Source of the DNA: Spirochaetales bacterium
GTDB lineage: Bacteria; Spirochaetota; Spirochaetia; JABMQR01
NCBI GenBank assembly: GCA_018399255.1
Contig: JAGYPA010000016.1
Location: 1 to 64,000 of the forward strand
Reading direction: 5' to 3'
DNA: 64,000 nucleotides
The notes under the pieces were generated by a model. It searched no databases. It saw only the letters and a program-made list of their open reading frames with translations, and was not told the DNA's origin. The translations under genes and the position numbers were made by a program. Below, one piece after another: positions 26,307 through 36,767 of the stretch (position 1 is its first letter; each line of letters opens with the position of its first letter).

Positions 26307-28253
26307 CTACAGAAGCAGTGGTGTAATTCTCAGTACAATTTCGTCGGCCAATTCCTGACACCTGCTGCACTCAGCTGTTGAAAATGCCAGGCAAAGGGTC
26401 ATCTTGGGTTCAGTTCCGGACTTTCGCAGGTAGAGATGGCCCGATGCAGGGATATCCGCTGCAGCAAGGGTATAGAAGAGCATATCCGGCTCTTCTGAAA
26501 ACTGTTTCTCCCGATAAGTCCAACCGGTTGGCTGAATGCGGTCGAGGATTACCCGGGTTATTTCTTCCCACACTGGAGAGTTTCTATAGAACCGTTCAAA
26601 GGAAATTTCCTTCAGCACCTTGCGAACCGTAAATCCATGCTGAAATCCCGGCGCCTCTGATAAATGGCCTGGATGCCCGCTTTTCACTATTCTTTGAAGA
26701 GCTGCAAGGGCGCTCAGCAGTCCATTCCCGGTATACAGCAGATCCTGTGCTGTCGTGATTCGGGAAAACTCTTTAAGCAGTTCAGCTTCGGCCTTGCGAA
26801 AGTGCGGGGCCCTGACGGGCAGGATAACATGTCCGGTTCGTTCAAAACCGATAAAATCGTCATTGGATGATGGTTTTTCGGATATCAGCCACCGATCCCC
26901 GACACAGACAAGCTCAGGGGAAACAGTTTCTGATGAGAGTGCAGTTCTTCGCTCAGAAACAGCCGGAAGACAGGCGGCATTACTCTCTACGGTTGCCCGC
27001 ACAATAAACTGAGGTTCCATATTTGTCCGCTGTTTTTTCAGATCCTGCGGCACGGCAGCCAGCAGGAACCCTATATCATCACCATCAAAGATGAGTACCC
27101 GATCCCTGTCTTTCTGGTACTGCAGGAGGTATCCCCGGTCACCATCTCCGTCGAGAACTGCAGCAAAGAGCTGTGGGGACTGCGAACTGCGGCCGAAACG
27201 GAAAAGGTTGTGCAGAATATCAGGGAACTGTCGGGAATCCTTATCAAACATGCTGCCGGTAATTACGGGCGGTAAATCTTCCAGCGTCCCGACTCCTGAA
27301 TTGCAGTTAATGGCCATTGGACCGGGAGTGCAGGCGACTGCGGCATGGGGAACTTTATGCCCGGAAAATGCTTTGACTGCCAGATATGAATAAGCACCAT
27401 TGGCAGTATCCAGCAGCACCGGGCTCTCTGATATACGGTGCCGCAGGGTCTGCCAATCTATTTCATTATCGAGGTGAGCAAGTATATCCTCTGTTACATC
27501 AATTTTCAGCAGCTTGCCGGGCTTGCCCCGTTCTGCGGAACTTGATTGTTCAGATTGATACTGTTGCGTCAGCACTTCGGCACTCAGCGCATATTCACCG
27601 GGGCAATCAGAAGAACCCTCCGGATAAAGCTTGCGTCCGGCTGAGAAAAGCTTAATTCGTTATATTCGGCTTGGGATTGTGGGATGCAGTGAGCATGATA
27701 GACGGCAGGCTGAAGCGATGGGAGAATGCTGCCAGATGAGGGGGTTGGAATCACTCCCAGGTCAATTATATTCACTCCGTTCTTTCGCAGAGTTTCTATT
27801 ACGGCAGCCTTCAAACCAGTTTGATCGAAATAATCCCGTCCGTCCTCTGCGAAAGCTATAATATTCAGGAACGGACCTTCGTTTTGTCCACTGGTTTTGG
27901 CTGATTTCTGACAACCTTTTAACCATTGCAGCAAGGCTGACGCATAACGGCTGCAGAATTCGGGGTAACTGCGCCGTTCTGTATAAATTCGGCGACTGGC
28001 GAGGTTTGGTCCCCAATTCAGCAGCCGTTTTTACCTTGCCCCGAATTCCGTCAGTTCCCTGCAGTTTTCAGCTGACCAGTCTGAGCAGAGCTGCGGGCTC
28101 CGGCCAAGCGGGGTTTCCCTCCTGCCTGAAGAGATTAAGGCGGCCCCAGTCGCTGTCCAGGATTCTTTCTCCTGTTACGACTGGAGAAAGATATTGAACA
28201 GACTTCCTGCCGGGTTTCGGTAAAACCCGGCTTGTTCTGCATACTTTGCTCAA
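26307..28253 (-). pseudogene. Phosphoglucomutase/phosphomannomutase-like gene, broken
   Basis: Fragments follow the order of alpha-D-phosphohexomutases. LQGTDGIRGKVKTAAELG comes first (about 28064). After a frameshift come PEFCSRYASALLQWL, DLGVIPTPSSG and a damaged active-site segment HPQSQAEYN-like (27990-27584). After another shift comes a 422-codon tail with the metal loop DGDGDRG and the phosphate-binding GTEPKMTL. An in-frame TGA also lies just before the first motif. The tail alone lacks the catalytic serine region, so activity is unlikely. It sits directly upstream of the intact transporter genes. Confidence 0.8.
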
Positions 28254-28256
28254 ACC

Positions 28257-29440
28257 ATTGCTGAGATTCTGCTGTACCGGTTTTCTGGCAAGAGAAAGCG
28301 TACTGTCATATCAGGCCTTCTGTGAAAGTTCAATGCTTGTGAAGGTGATCTTCTGAACAAGATTGACGACGACTGGGCGCAACCTGGTGCTCACCAGAGT
28401 TCCACTCTGAAAACCAATAGCCTATGCGGCCGTCGAGTTGTGGGAAAGCGGCGGGTGGTTTCCATGCCTCAGCAATTATCGCCGAATCTTTACCGGCCTG
28501 CTCCCCTGCTAGAACCGCATCTCACCTGCTTCGTAAGGTTCCAGATCGATTCAGCGGCTCCTTCGGTAGTTTCAATTTTTGTGTTTCCCAGATAGTCGGG
28601 AAGTTCAATAACGATATTTTCATCATAATCTGCAGCGGCTTCACTTATCCAGACCGGGTTGACCATATCAGTTTGCTGATTTTTGCAGAAATTCGTCATA
28701 ACCTCCTTGAGGGTTCCTTCGAATCCGCTATTGACCATGTCAATAAATATAGTCTCGGCATCACATGAACAGGAGCAGTCCGTAGGGTGCTGCATGCAAA
28801 TTTTCGCACGCCTTCGATTACCGTATCAACGGGAGCTGGCCTTTCATCATAAGCTTGAAAAAACGTGCCGGTGTATCAATACGGTAAAGCTGATAGGCTG
28901 CTGGTATTGCTAAAAGGGTTTTGCTGTAATCTATCTTTACTTTGACGGAAAATAGGGATCACCTCCTCGATACCTGAGACTGGCGAGTCTTTTCTATCTA
29001 CAGGAAGCCAGGGCGACGAACCACGTTATACCCTGATCTGATAAGACCTGTCCCATTTTTCGCTGCTGTAGGCAAATTCCGGCGGCGAAATCCTGTTGTT
29101 TCAGTTTGCAGGATACTGCGGTCAAGCTCGAGTCCTTTAGCCATCTGCATTGAAATTCCTTGGGGACCAGCAGCTGGGGTATTGGATGCGTATAGGTATA
29201 GGTGCAGATTCCAGTTCATACCCTTTCGCGACATAACCTCGTCAGGAAATCTGGATCCATCTCCTCAAGGAGTTCGAGTAAAACCGGAAAAAAACGGTTT
29301 GCTTTCAGTCCGTATTTTTTTAAACATTTCAATAAGGGGCTTGCTGGCTTCTGGTCAATGATGCGTTCATCGCCCTACTTCTATTTCGCAGCGCTGAATG
29401 TGAAGTTAGTCTAAATCAATGTTTCCATGCATTTCTCCTG
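28257..29440 (-). pseudogene. Degenerate coding remnant(s) behind the operon promoter
   Basis: Reading behind the promoter gives ATG (about 29428) with AGGAGA upstream but a stop after METLI. Protein-like stretches appear in changing frames, for example KYGLKANRFFPVLLELLEEM, then PAAGPQGISMQMAKGLELD, then KEVMTNFCKNQQTDMVNPVW and ELPDYLGNTKIETTEGAAES. They look like one or two dead enzyme genes. I do not recognise the family. No intact gene is present in these 1.2 kb on either strand. Confidence 0.55.
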
Positions 29441-29456
29441 GCCGTTAAATTATAGT

Positions 29457-29481
29457 ACTTATTATATACCTTATAATAAGT
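29457..29481. promoter_or_regulatory. Palindromic operator overlapping the promoter
   Basis: ACTTATTATA (29457-29466) and TATAATAAGT (29472-29481) are a perfect 10-bp inverted repeat around a 5-bp centre, covering the -10 element and spacer. This is the classic layout for repression. The ROK regulator at the end of the operon is the obvious candidate ligand. The region from here to 29993 shows no gene. Confidence 0.7.
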
Positions 29482-29488
29482 ATGTCAA
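29461..29488 (-). promoter_or_regulatory. Sigma-70 promoter of the minus-strand catabolic operon
   Basis: On the minus strand TTGACA (29488-29483), a 16-bp spacer and TATAAT (29466-29461) form a near-consensus promoter. It faces the degenerate region and the intact transport genes beyond. Confidence 0.8.
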
Positions 29489-29993
29489 TAAAAAAGTTTT
29501 ATATATATTTATCTTTTATGAGTATAAGAAGCAAATTTCAAAATGATTTCCTTTTAGAATAGGCTCTTCTATATCAGCAGTTAAAGGTATTAATCCTTGC
29601 ACTGTAAGAGCTATAATAAAAATCCTATAATAATTTGCAAAAAACAAAAATAACAGAAATATGTCCTTGACTTACTCTGCAATACGCTCTATTTTAATTA
29701 CAGAGTTTTTGAATTTATTAAATATAAGTATAAAAAGTGTGTGAAAAAAGTTATGAGGTTGTTTCAGTTAAAGCTGTAGAAAAATCCTGCTCCTCTCATA
29801 GTTCTGTGCTTTTCAGCACGGGAATCTTTTTTGGGGGCTCAGCTTAGCCTTCAGGGGGCGTGTTGTTGGAAAGATGGATATGTATTTCACAAGGGTCCTG
29901 CAGCCGCCTCAAGGTGGGTTTGATTTGTCTAGCCCTTTTAGAAAAATTATTGCAAATACCTACCACAAATCCAATAAAAATGCTTTTTGACTA

Positions 29994-30246
29994 TACACAG
30001 TGAAAATGGCGGATTCTGATAAATCCGGAATTACCGCCGACGGCGGCAGGTTTTAAGGTAGAATATAGAGTAACCTACGGAACAAAAGTAACAAATGAAC
30101 AACTTTCTGGCAGATCCTAAGATAACTTATGAAATAATACTAGAGGTAGATATGAAATTACCATTTACTTTGTTGGGATGGAAAGTTTAAGGATTTCGGC
30201 AGGTTCTTATATTGATACTGTAATTATTACTATAATATCGCAGTAA
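29994..30246 (+). pseudogene. Pilin-type (spore coat U-like) subunit gene, broken copy 1
   Basis: Pieces in different frames read YTVKMADSDKSGITADGG, GFKVEYRVTYGTKVTNEQL, and YEITIYFVGMESLRIS then AGSYIDTVIITIISQ with stop at 30246. The ending x-G-x-Y-x-D-T-V-x-I is typical of SCPU-domain pilins. Stops and frameshifts abolish the gene. No signal peptide was found upstream. Confidence 0.6.
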
Positions 30247-30367
30247 AAGTGAAAGGAAAAATAATGTATTTTTTTAAACAGGAAATACCCTAGTGGTTGA
30301 CGATGGTGAAAAGTAATACTTGTAAAGTATTTAAAATAACATACAAATAAAAAGTTAGGAGAAGGTT

Positions 30368-30834
30368 ATGAAAAAAATTGTATTGAGTAAATTGGCGGTG
30401 ATAGCAGTTGTTTTTGCTATGGCAGGTGGAGTTGTGTTCAGGGCAACCGAAGCTACCTAAAAAATTGAAGGAGCTGTAACTCGGTCATGGGTGCAAATTA
30501 ATGATTTGGATGAGCAACTTTAGATGGTTTGGTTTTCAGCTGATGGTGAAACCAATTTCCAACTACCTATTACTCAAATGATACAGATGGGTTTATTATT
30601 CGTCTGCTAATAACGGCGTACTGGTTAGTGGGAATACCACTCAAACGATTGCTTATACAGTAACATATGGTGATCTTGATGTAGCACTAACAACGCTGCA
30701 GACCAGACGGCAAAAACAGTAAAGCTATACTTTCTGACGGTACAGAAACCCTTACAATTTCCTGGGTTGCCCAGCCTGATAAACCAGCAGAAACCTACAC
30801 TGACACAATTACTATTGAAATTACAAACGAGTAA
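30368..30834 (+). pseudogene. Pilin-type (spore coat U-like) subunit gene, broken copy 2
   Basis: AGGAG precedes ATG 30368. The first 33 codons form a clear signal peptide (MKKIVLSKLAVIAVVFAMAG and onward), then a stop. Later frames read VLVSGNTTQTIAYTVTYGDL and ILSDGTETLTISWVAQPDKP, ending TYTDTITIEITNE and TAA. The domain end again fits SCPU pilins. It lies 39 nt before the chaperone gene, where the major pilin is expected. Confidence 0.72.
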
Positions 30835-30873
30835 TAAAAAAGAGGAAGAATAGAACTGTACCAAGTGAATAAT

Positions 30874-31608
30874 ATGAAAAAAATTATCTTGACCTGCCTT
30901 ATGCTGCTTACCCTTTTTTCACTTTATTCTTTCCAGTTTGAGCCGATAACGAGCGACTTCACCCCCTCCGGGACCAGCTCCCGGAGGAGTTTTTTTGCTG
31001 TAAACCCTGGCGATACTCCTGTTCCGGTAAAGATATCCATGGTCCATCGTGACATGGATATTAACGGAAAGGAGACCCTCACCAGTGCCGATGATCTGTT
31101 TTTCATTTTTCCGAGTCAGTTTATTATTCCAGCAAAGTCCAGTCAGACAGTACGGGTACAATGGCGCGGACCATCGGCAGTTGCGACAGAACTGCCTTTT
31201 CGCATTATAGCTCAGCAGCTTCCCATAGCCATTGACCAGGCCCAGACCGGGGTTACCATATTACTTACCTATCAGGGATCAGTATATGTAACCCCCCCCA
31301 GCTACCGCTATGGAATAACAGTAAAACGGGTAGAACGCAGCTCAGACAGTGACGGAATCCCGGTCCTGCTTATAGAACTGGAGAACACGGGAAACACCCA
31401 TATGATTCTGAATAAGCCGGTTATTACCCTCAGCCTGAGAACTGCTTCCGGAGCTCGAATACAGAAGGAACTAACTGGTGAGGATCTTGACGGATTGAAT
31501 GATAAGAATATATTAGCGGGAAAGCGGCGGGTTTTCACGGTCCCCTGGCCGGATGGACTTCAATCCGGAGATTTTGATGCGGCAATATCGCTTGATCCAA
31601 AAAGATAA
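30874..31608 (+). CDS. Periplasmic pilus chaperone (PapD/FimC-like)
   Basis: Such chaperones complete the immunoglobulin fold of pilins in the periplasm. The protein has a signal peptide (about 1-19, ending SLYSFQF) and two Ig-like domains. The first includes SSRRSFFAVNPGDTPVPV and the conserved FIIPAKSSQTVRVQWRG strand. The second includes LLIELENTGNTHMILNKPVI. The length of 244 residues is typical. ATG 30874 is chosen; a GTG at 30865 is possible and ribosome sites are weak for both. The start of the usher gene overlaps the end of this gene by 32 nt. Confidence 0.85.
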   Translation: MKKIILTCLMLLTLFSLYSFQFEPITSDFTPSGTSSRRSFFAVNPGDTPVPVKISMVHRDMDINGKETLTSADDLFFIFPSQFIIPAKSSQTVRVQWRGPSAVATELPFRIIAQQLPIAIDQAQTGVTILLTYQGSVYVTPPSYRYGITVKRVERSSDSDGIPVLLIELENTGNTHMILNKPVITLSLRTASGARIQKELTGEDLDGLNDKNILAGKRRVFTVPWPDGLQSGDFDAAISLDPKR

Positions 31609-34600
31609 AGCTTGTCTCAACCATTTTTTACCTGCACTCCTGATACTTCTGTTTTCTCTTCCCTTCCCTGCCTTCGCACAAGATTATTTTTCTATCCCCT
31701 TCCCCGTACAGATAAATGGCAAATTATCTGGTGAAGTAGAAGTCCGGATAGATGATTCGGGTTCCTTTCTGCTGTCAGCCTCAGACCTCACAGCTCTGCT
31801 CGATTCGAGAATTACTGAAACCTTGCTGGCCGGACTTACACAGCTGCCCGAATGGGCTACCGCTGATGATGTTCAGAAAAGGGGACTTTCCATCGCTGTA
31901 GATGAATTTTCCCTGGAAATCTTAATAGATATCCCTCCCGATCAGAAACCTCTGCAAATAGTGTCGTTGGCCACTCTACCCGGTCAGATCTATACAGACA
32001 TTCTCGAACCGGCAGCATTCAGCTTTTCGGCTAACCTATCGACTGACATGACCATCAGCCTCAGTGCAGACCCTTCGGACTTTTACCAATCCCATGCGGT
32101 GAATATCGGGATAACTCCCGTCATCCATTATAGGGACTGGGTGCTCACTTCCCGTCTGACAGTCAGCAGCAGTTCCGATACATCTGCTGCAGTAAACGCT
32201 GTTTCGCTGATAAAAGATTTTCCGGATAGCGGAATTCGCCTTCATGCAGGCAGCATATCCCCCAATTCTCTCCGCTTCCAGAACAACTACTATGCCGCGG
32301 GCCTGACAGTGACCAACAGAAATTCATTAAGGAGTATCCGGGAGTCACCATCCTTTTTGTCTAAAAGCTTTTTTCTTGGAGAACCATCCCGGGTTGAAGT
32401 AAGAATTGATGACCAGATAAAACGTACAATCCTGCTCCCTGCCAGCCCCTATCTTCTTGAAGACCTCCCCCTCAAAAACGGAATAAATACGGTAAAACTG
32501 ACAATCATTTCCGAAACAGGCAGCATAACTGAAGAAAAATTTCTTGTCGGATATGAGAACAGCCTGCTTTCCCCGGCCGAATCTTCCTATACCTACGGAC
32601 TTGGCTACAGAACCGGTGACTTCTCCCTCCCGCCAACATTTTTCGGTCTTCATAGCTACGGCATCGTAAAACAAGCCACTGGGGCTCTTGGGTTTCAGCT
32701 GTCATCGCTGCATCAGCTGTTCGTTGCAGACCTCCTGTATGCAGCCCCTTTCGGAACATTCAATGCATCAGGAGCCTTCAGCAGGACAAACACACCGGTG
32801 ATTGGCGGCGCTGTTTACGGAAGCTATACCCTCACCCACTTCAAGCTGCCACGCCTCCAATTATCCGGCACCTACTACACTGCAGACTTTACACCGCACG
32901 GGGCGACCTCGGAAGGAACAGCTACCCGGTACTCGATAAAACTCTCAACCAGTTATTCGCTAAGCCCCTCGCTGCGCGTCTCAGGCTCCATCAGCACAAC
33001 GGCATCAAGAACAGCTGAAAAAAACGACACGCTGGTCAATCTTGGACTTTCCGGAAAAGTAACTCCGAAGCTCTCCTTCAGCCTCTCCGGCCGTTCACGC
33101 TTTACCAGTTCGGGAACAAGCTTGCAAGGTACATTAGGGCTTACCTATCGCCCTGACAGGAACTCCATGCTCAATACAACAAACGACTTGACTACCGGAT
33201 CAACAGCATTATCCTACAGCATTAATCCAGAATCACTGGGAACCGTAAGCAATCTCTCGGTAAACGCCTCCGGAGTATCCTTTCAGTCTCCAGAATCACT
33301 GATACCGACTGTAGTTTCTCTTGCCGCTGCATTCCAGGAAGAACGGGCAAATATCTCGCTGAGGCAAAGCATTATTCCAGGTTCACCGACGGCTGGAACG
33401 TACAGCCAATTCACTACTACTGCCAGCGTATATACTGCTATTGCCTATGCTGACGGTTACTTCGGCTTGAGCAGACCGATAGGGGACAGTTTTGTCATTG
33501 TTGCCCCCGGTCAGGAAGCAGAAGGACTCGTACTGGGCATACGCCAATCATCCAACCGCATGATCAGTTCGGATAATATATTTAATACGCTGGTCATCCC
33601 CACCCTAAGCTCTTACAGCAGCAACCGTGTATCAGTAGAAATACTGGAACTGCCGGAGATGCTGGATCCCGGCAGCACCGTAACTACGCTCAACCCGGGA
33701 TATCGCCAGGGAGCCGTATTCAAGATTGAAAATGAGTCAAGCGTCTATCTTACAGGAAGACTCTTGTTTACCGATCATGTGCCAGCAGGGATGGTTTTTG
33801 GCACGGTTGTTGACAAGAATAATCCGGAAAGCGAACCCGAAATGATGTTCACCGATCAAAACGGCACGTTCTTCATCTATGGATTGAAAACGGGACTATT
33901 TGAGCTCAAAATTCAGAATACCGGGTGGAATAACCTGCTGCTGAAGATAGAACCGGGGACATCAGGCCTCTATGATATTGGAGATCTCTATCTTGAGATA
34001 CCGAGTACTCAGCAAAGTCAAACGGAAAAACTTGTTACGACCTTTACCGGATCGAGCTTTACTCCTGATTTTGAGGCAGAGAGCAGCGATCCGCCTCCTA
34101 TCAGCATAATTGACGGCCTCCTCCTGCGATTTGACCAGACTCAGGCCGCTTTCTATGACGGGAGTGTTTTCAAAAACGATGATCCGGATTCTTCAGCCTT
34201 CAGCTTCACTACCGGGGCGACGGGGGAGTTCACCATTGAAAACCAGCCCCCCGGTGATTATACAATCCAAATCAACAAACCGGAGAGAGCTGAATTCAGC
34301 CTGACTATCCCCGATACTCAAGAAAACTATACGGCTGCAAAAGTTTTTCACCTTGACAGACCAGAGTCCAGACAGGTTTCCACGACTGATGAAACAGCCG
34401 CTGAAAAAGCGATTTCAGTCAGATATAAAAGCTCGGCAGTTTCTTATGCAGAAACGGACGCCCAGTTGAAAATACGGTATACCGACGGAAGTCCCGCTGC
34501 AAATATTCAAGGAAGCATCGCGTATACAAACTCAGCAGATGCAGAGAAAACTCTGACATTCTTTAAATCTGACAGCATGGGCAGTGTCTACATCCCCGAT

Positions 34601-35488
34601 ATGACTCCCGGGCTTATGCATATCCGTTTATTTACCCAAAGCTTTCCTAAATACACGATTTCAGCTGCTGAAGAGCAGCTTAGCCGGGGAATAATTCTTT
34701 TTCTTTATGATGAAGAAGATACGACTGTTTTTCGACCGAAAGAGTATCAGCAGAAGAAACCTGTGGATTTATTTTCTCTGGCAGTACCATTTGAGTTGAA
34801 GCAGGCTGAACCCGATAAGGAGGTGCTCCCGACCTTCTCGTTATTCGGACGCCTGCTGCAGCATGACCGCACCCAGGCAGCATTCTATGCTGGTCTGTTG
34901 AAGGCCCTGAATAATCCTGATTTTTCCCCGGTCTATTTTTCCACCGGCCGTGAAGGGGAATTCCGCCTGGATGCACTCCCGGCGGGAGATTATGAAATAC
35001 ATTTCTCATTCAGTACCGGATCGGCTGTTTTCAGCCTGGAAGTTCCTGCAGACGTTTCTACAGATATGGGTGAAAGCGATTACCGGGTATTTCAGCTCGA
35101 TCCCCCGCCCAAAGAGTTGTTTGAAGCTGATGACGCAAAAAGCCTGCCGCAGATGACGCTTCCGGTAGACTACCGTACTGCAGAACAGTCTCGAACGAAC
35201 GATGGAAGCCTATCCACTATCAGAATTGCCTATGCTGACGGCAGCCCGGCGGCTGACCTGCAGGGAAGTTTGCTCTTTTACAATTACGATACAGCTGCCG
35301 GAAGAAAAACCCTGCTCTTCTTTACCACGTCAGACAGCGGCGCCATTAAAATAGAGAACCTCGCTCCCGGTTCCTATACGGTACGACTGTTCACTCCCGA
35401 ATTTCCTAAATATGTAATAACAATTACGGACAAGCAGACGAGTGAAGGAGTTATCCTGTTCCTGAAGGATGACATAACGATTGATTAA
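31577..35488 (+). CDS. Outer-membrane usher with tandem C-terminal modules
   Basis: Ushers form the outer-membrane pore and assembly platform for chaperone-usher pili. The 1303-residue protein has a signal peptide (cleavage near AFA-Q at 34-35), an N-terminal domain, and a long barrel region rich in alternating aromatic and polar residues. A plug/CTD-like part contains VPAGMVFGTVVDKNNPES and MMFTDQNGTFFIYGL (about 740-775). Family members are usually 800-900 residues. Here about 460 extra residues form two similar modules starting near 843 and 1084, each with RFDQTQAAFY/QHDRTQAAFY and a later YTDGSPAANIQG/YADGSPAADLQG. ATG 31577 has CCGGAG upstream. Confidence 0.83.
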   Translation: MRQYRLIQKDKACLNHFLPALLILLFSLPFPAFAQDYFSIPFPVQINGKLSGEVEVRIDDSGSFLLSASDLTALLDSRITETLLAGLTQLPEWATADDVQKRGLSIAVDEFSLEILIDIPPDQKPLQIVSLATLPGQIYTDILEPAAFSFSANLSTDMTISLSADPSDFYQSHAVNIGITPVIHYRDWVLTSRLTVSSSSDTSAAVNAVSLIKDFPDSGIRLHAGSISPNSLRFQNNYYAAGLTVTNRNSLRSIRESPSFLSKSFFLGEPSRVEVRIDDQIKRTILLPASPYLLEDLPLKNGINTVKLTIISETGSITEEKFLVGYENSLLSPAESSYTYGLGYRTGDFSLPPTFFGLHSYGIVKQATGALGFQLSSLHQLFVADLLYAAPFGTFNASGAFSRTNTPVIGGAVYGSYTLTHFKLPRLQLSGTYYTADFTPHGATSEGTATRYSIKLSTSYSLSPSLRVSGSISTTASRTAEKNDTLVNLGLSGKVTPKLSFSLSGRSRFTSSGTSLQGTLGLTYRPDRNSMLNTTNDLTTGSTALSYSINPESLGTVSNLSVNASGVSFQSPESLIPTVVSLAAAFQEERANISLRQSIIPGSPTAGTYSQFTTTASVYTAIAYADGYFGLSRPIGDSFVIVAPGQEAEGLVLGIRQSSNRMISSDNIFNTLVIPTLSSYSSNRVSVEILELPEMLDPGSTVTTLNPGYRQGAVFKIENESSVYLTGRLLFTDHVPAGMVFGTVVDKNNPESEPEMMFTDQNGTFFIYGLKTGLFELKIQNTGWNNLLLKIEPGTSGLYDIGDLYLEIPSTQQSQTEKLVTTFTGSSFTPDFEAESSDPPPISIIDGLLLRFDQTQAAFYDGSVFKNDDPDSSAFSFTTGATGEFTIENQPPGDYTIQINKPERAEFSLTIPDTQENYTAAKVFHLDRPESRQVSTTDETAAEKAISVRYKSSAVSYAETDAQLKIRYTDGSPAANIQGSIAYTNSADAEKTLTFFKSDSMGSVYIPDMTPGLMHIRLFTQSFPKYTISAAEEQLSRGIILFLYDEEDTTVFRPKEYQQKKPVDLFSLAVPFELKQAEPDKEVLPTFSLFGRLLQHDRTQAAFYAGLLKALNNPDFSPVYFSTGREGEFRLDALPAGDYEIHFSFSTGSAVFSLEVPADVSTDMGESDYRVFQLDPPPKELFEADDAKSLPQMTLPVDYRTAEQSRTNDGSLSTIRIAYADGSPAADLQGSLLFYNYDTAAGRKTLLFFTTSDSGAIKIENLAPGSYTVRLFTPEFPKYVITITDKQTSEGVILFLKDDITID

Positions 35489-35522
35489 TGGTATTGTTTA
35501 GAGAGAAGGACTAAATCGTCGA

Positions 35523-35551
35523 AATTACAAATTGCGAAGCATTTTGTAATT
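35523..35551. terminator. Weak stem-loop after the usher gene
   Basis: AATTACAAA (35523-35531) pairs perfectly with TTTGTAATT (35543-35551). It is AT-rich and has no T tract, so it may be an attenuator or a binding site rather than a terminator. Confidence 0.35.
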
Positions 35552-35579
35552 GGCTATTGGATGGTAAAAAGAGACTTTT

Positions 35580-36557
35580 ATGGACAGGTATAAGAAAGCA
35601 GTAAAACTTCTCACGCTTTTTTTGCTCTTCACCTTGATACTCATCACACCTCTTTTCTCAGCTCCCGGTAATGTTACTCTCCAGTTACGAAACCCTGAAA
35701 AAATCACTCTGACCTCCTATACATCAGAATCAGAATTGGTCGTAACAGGAACTCTTTCAATCAGGCATCGAAATGCAGCTGTTGATATTGCTTTCGGCTT
35801 TGGTTCAGGAAATTCTCTCGATCATTACAGTCGCTTTGCTGTCGACAACAAAAACAACTCAATCAACTATAACGTTTACAACAACTTGACTGAACGGAAA
35901 GTGGTCACCGATAGGATTGAAAATGGGGATATCGCTGCAGACTGGTATTTTACGGACAGCTATCCGGAATCTAAGAACCCGATTATCTATTCCTACAAAT
36001 TTGCGGTTGTGGTACCGGCAGACCAGTTTCCTGAAACCAGTACCACCACAACCTATTCTGACACCCTTTCCATCACACTCTTCTCGATTACTGAGGGAGC
36101 TTATACACTTGAAGATGACAAAAAGACGCTCTCTCTGTCCATTCAAGTTGATACTATAGCACAAATTGCCGTTGGTCCTCCAGGCTTTACCAATTTCGAG
36201 CCCGGAAATCTGCACAGCCTTGATTTAGGGGAGATTGTACTTAATAAGACAGCAGCATTTGATACTGTCGTAAAATCCAATGCTCCTTACTCTATTGAAG
36301 TGAGCTCCTTGTATTCAGGAAAATTGAGAAAATCTTTTGCTCCCAGTGATGATGCTGAAGTTGTCGATTACACCCTCGCCTTCAACGGCGGTTCTCCAGT
36401 TCCCCTGGATGTGACGACAGTTGTCGTAGATGGCGCACCCGCTACTACCGTCGAAGGGGACCGGTACAGTTCAATTATAACTATTACAGATACATCAAAA
36501 GCAGTAACTCCCGGTGACTATGTAGATACCATAAGCCTGACCGTTACGGCTCAGTAG
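35580..36557 (+). CDS. Secreted two-domain pilus subunit, possible tip adhesin
   Basis: This 325-residue protein has a signal peptide (about 1-29: basic start, LLTLFLLFTLILIT, cleavage near FSA-P). The mature part is beta-rich and appears to hold two domains, about 30-195 and 200-325. The second ends TPGDYVDTISLTVTAQ, the usual end of SCPU pilin domains. Two-domain subunits in chaperone-usher loci are usually tip adhesins, so this is a reasonable inference from position and size. No binding motif is evident and cysteines are absent from the mature protein. Confidence 0.6.
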   Translation: MDRYKKAVKLLTLFLLFTLILITPLFSAPGNVTLQLRNPEKITLTSYTSESELVVTGTLSIRHRNAAVDIAFGFGSGNSLDHYSRFAVDNKNNSINYNVYNNLTERKVVTDRIENGDIAADWYFTDSYPESKNPIIYSYKFAVVVPADQFPETSTTTTYSDTLSITLFSITEGAYTLEDDKKTLSLSIQVDTIAQIAVGPPGFTNFEPGNLHSLDLGEIVLNKTAAFDTVVKSNAPYSIEVSSLYSGKLRKSFAPSDDAEVVDYTLAFNGGSPVPLDVTTVVVDGAPATTVEGDRYSSIITITDTSKAVTPGDYVDTISLTVTAQ

Positions 36558-36630
36558 CCTAATAATGTAAAGATTACATAGTTACTTCTCATACAATTAC
36601 GAAATACTTTTAAAATTCTAACGAGAATTG

Positions 36631-36659
36631 TTGACTTTCGTTCTTTTGTATGGTAAATT
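36631..36659 (+). promoter_or_regulatory. Candidate promoter of the last pilus subunit gene
   Basis: TTGACT (36631-36636), 17-bp spacer, TAAATT (36654-36659), about 100 nt before the gene. It would allow the small subunit to be transcribed independently of chaperone and usher. Confidence 0.5.
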
Positions 36660-36767
36660 TCAATTAATTAAAAATAATTAATCAAAAATCCAGTCTTAGT
36701 AAGTTAAAAACAAGTTTACTTTTTCAAGTAACCAAAAAGTCAAAAAAATTTCTCTATGAGGTTTTCC

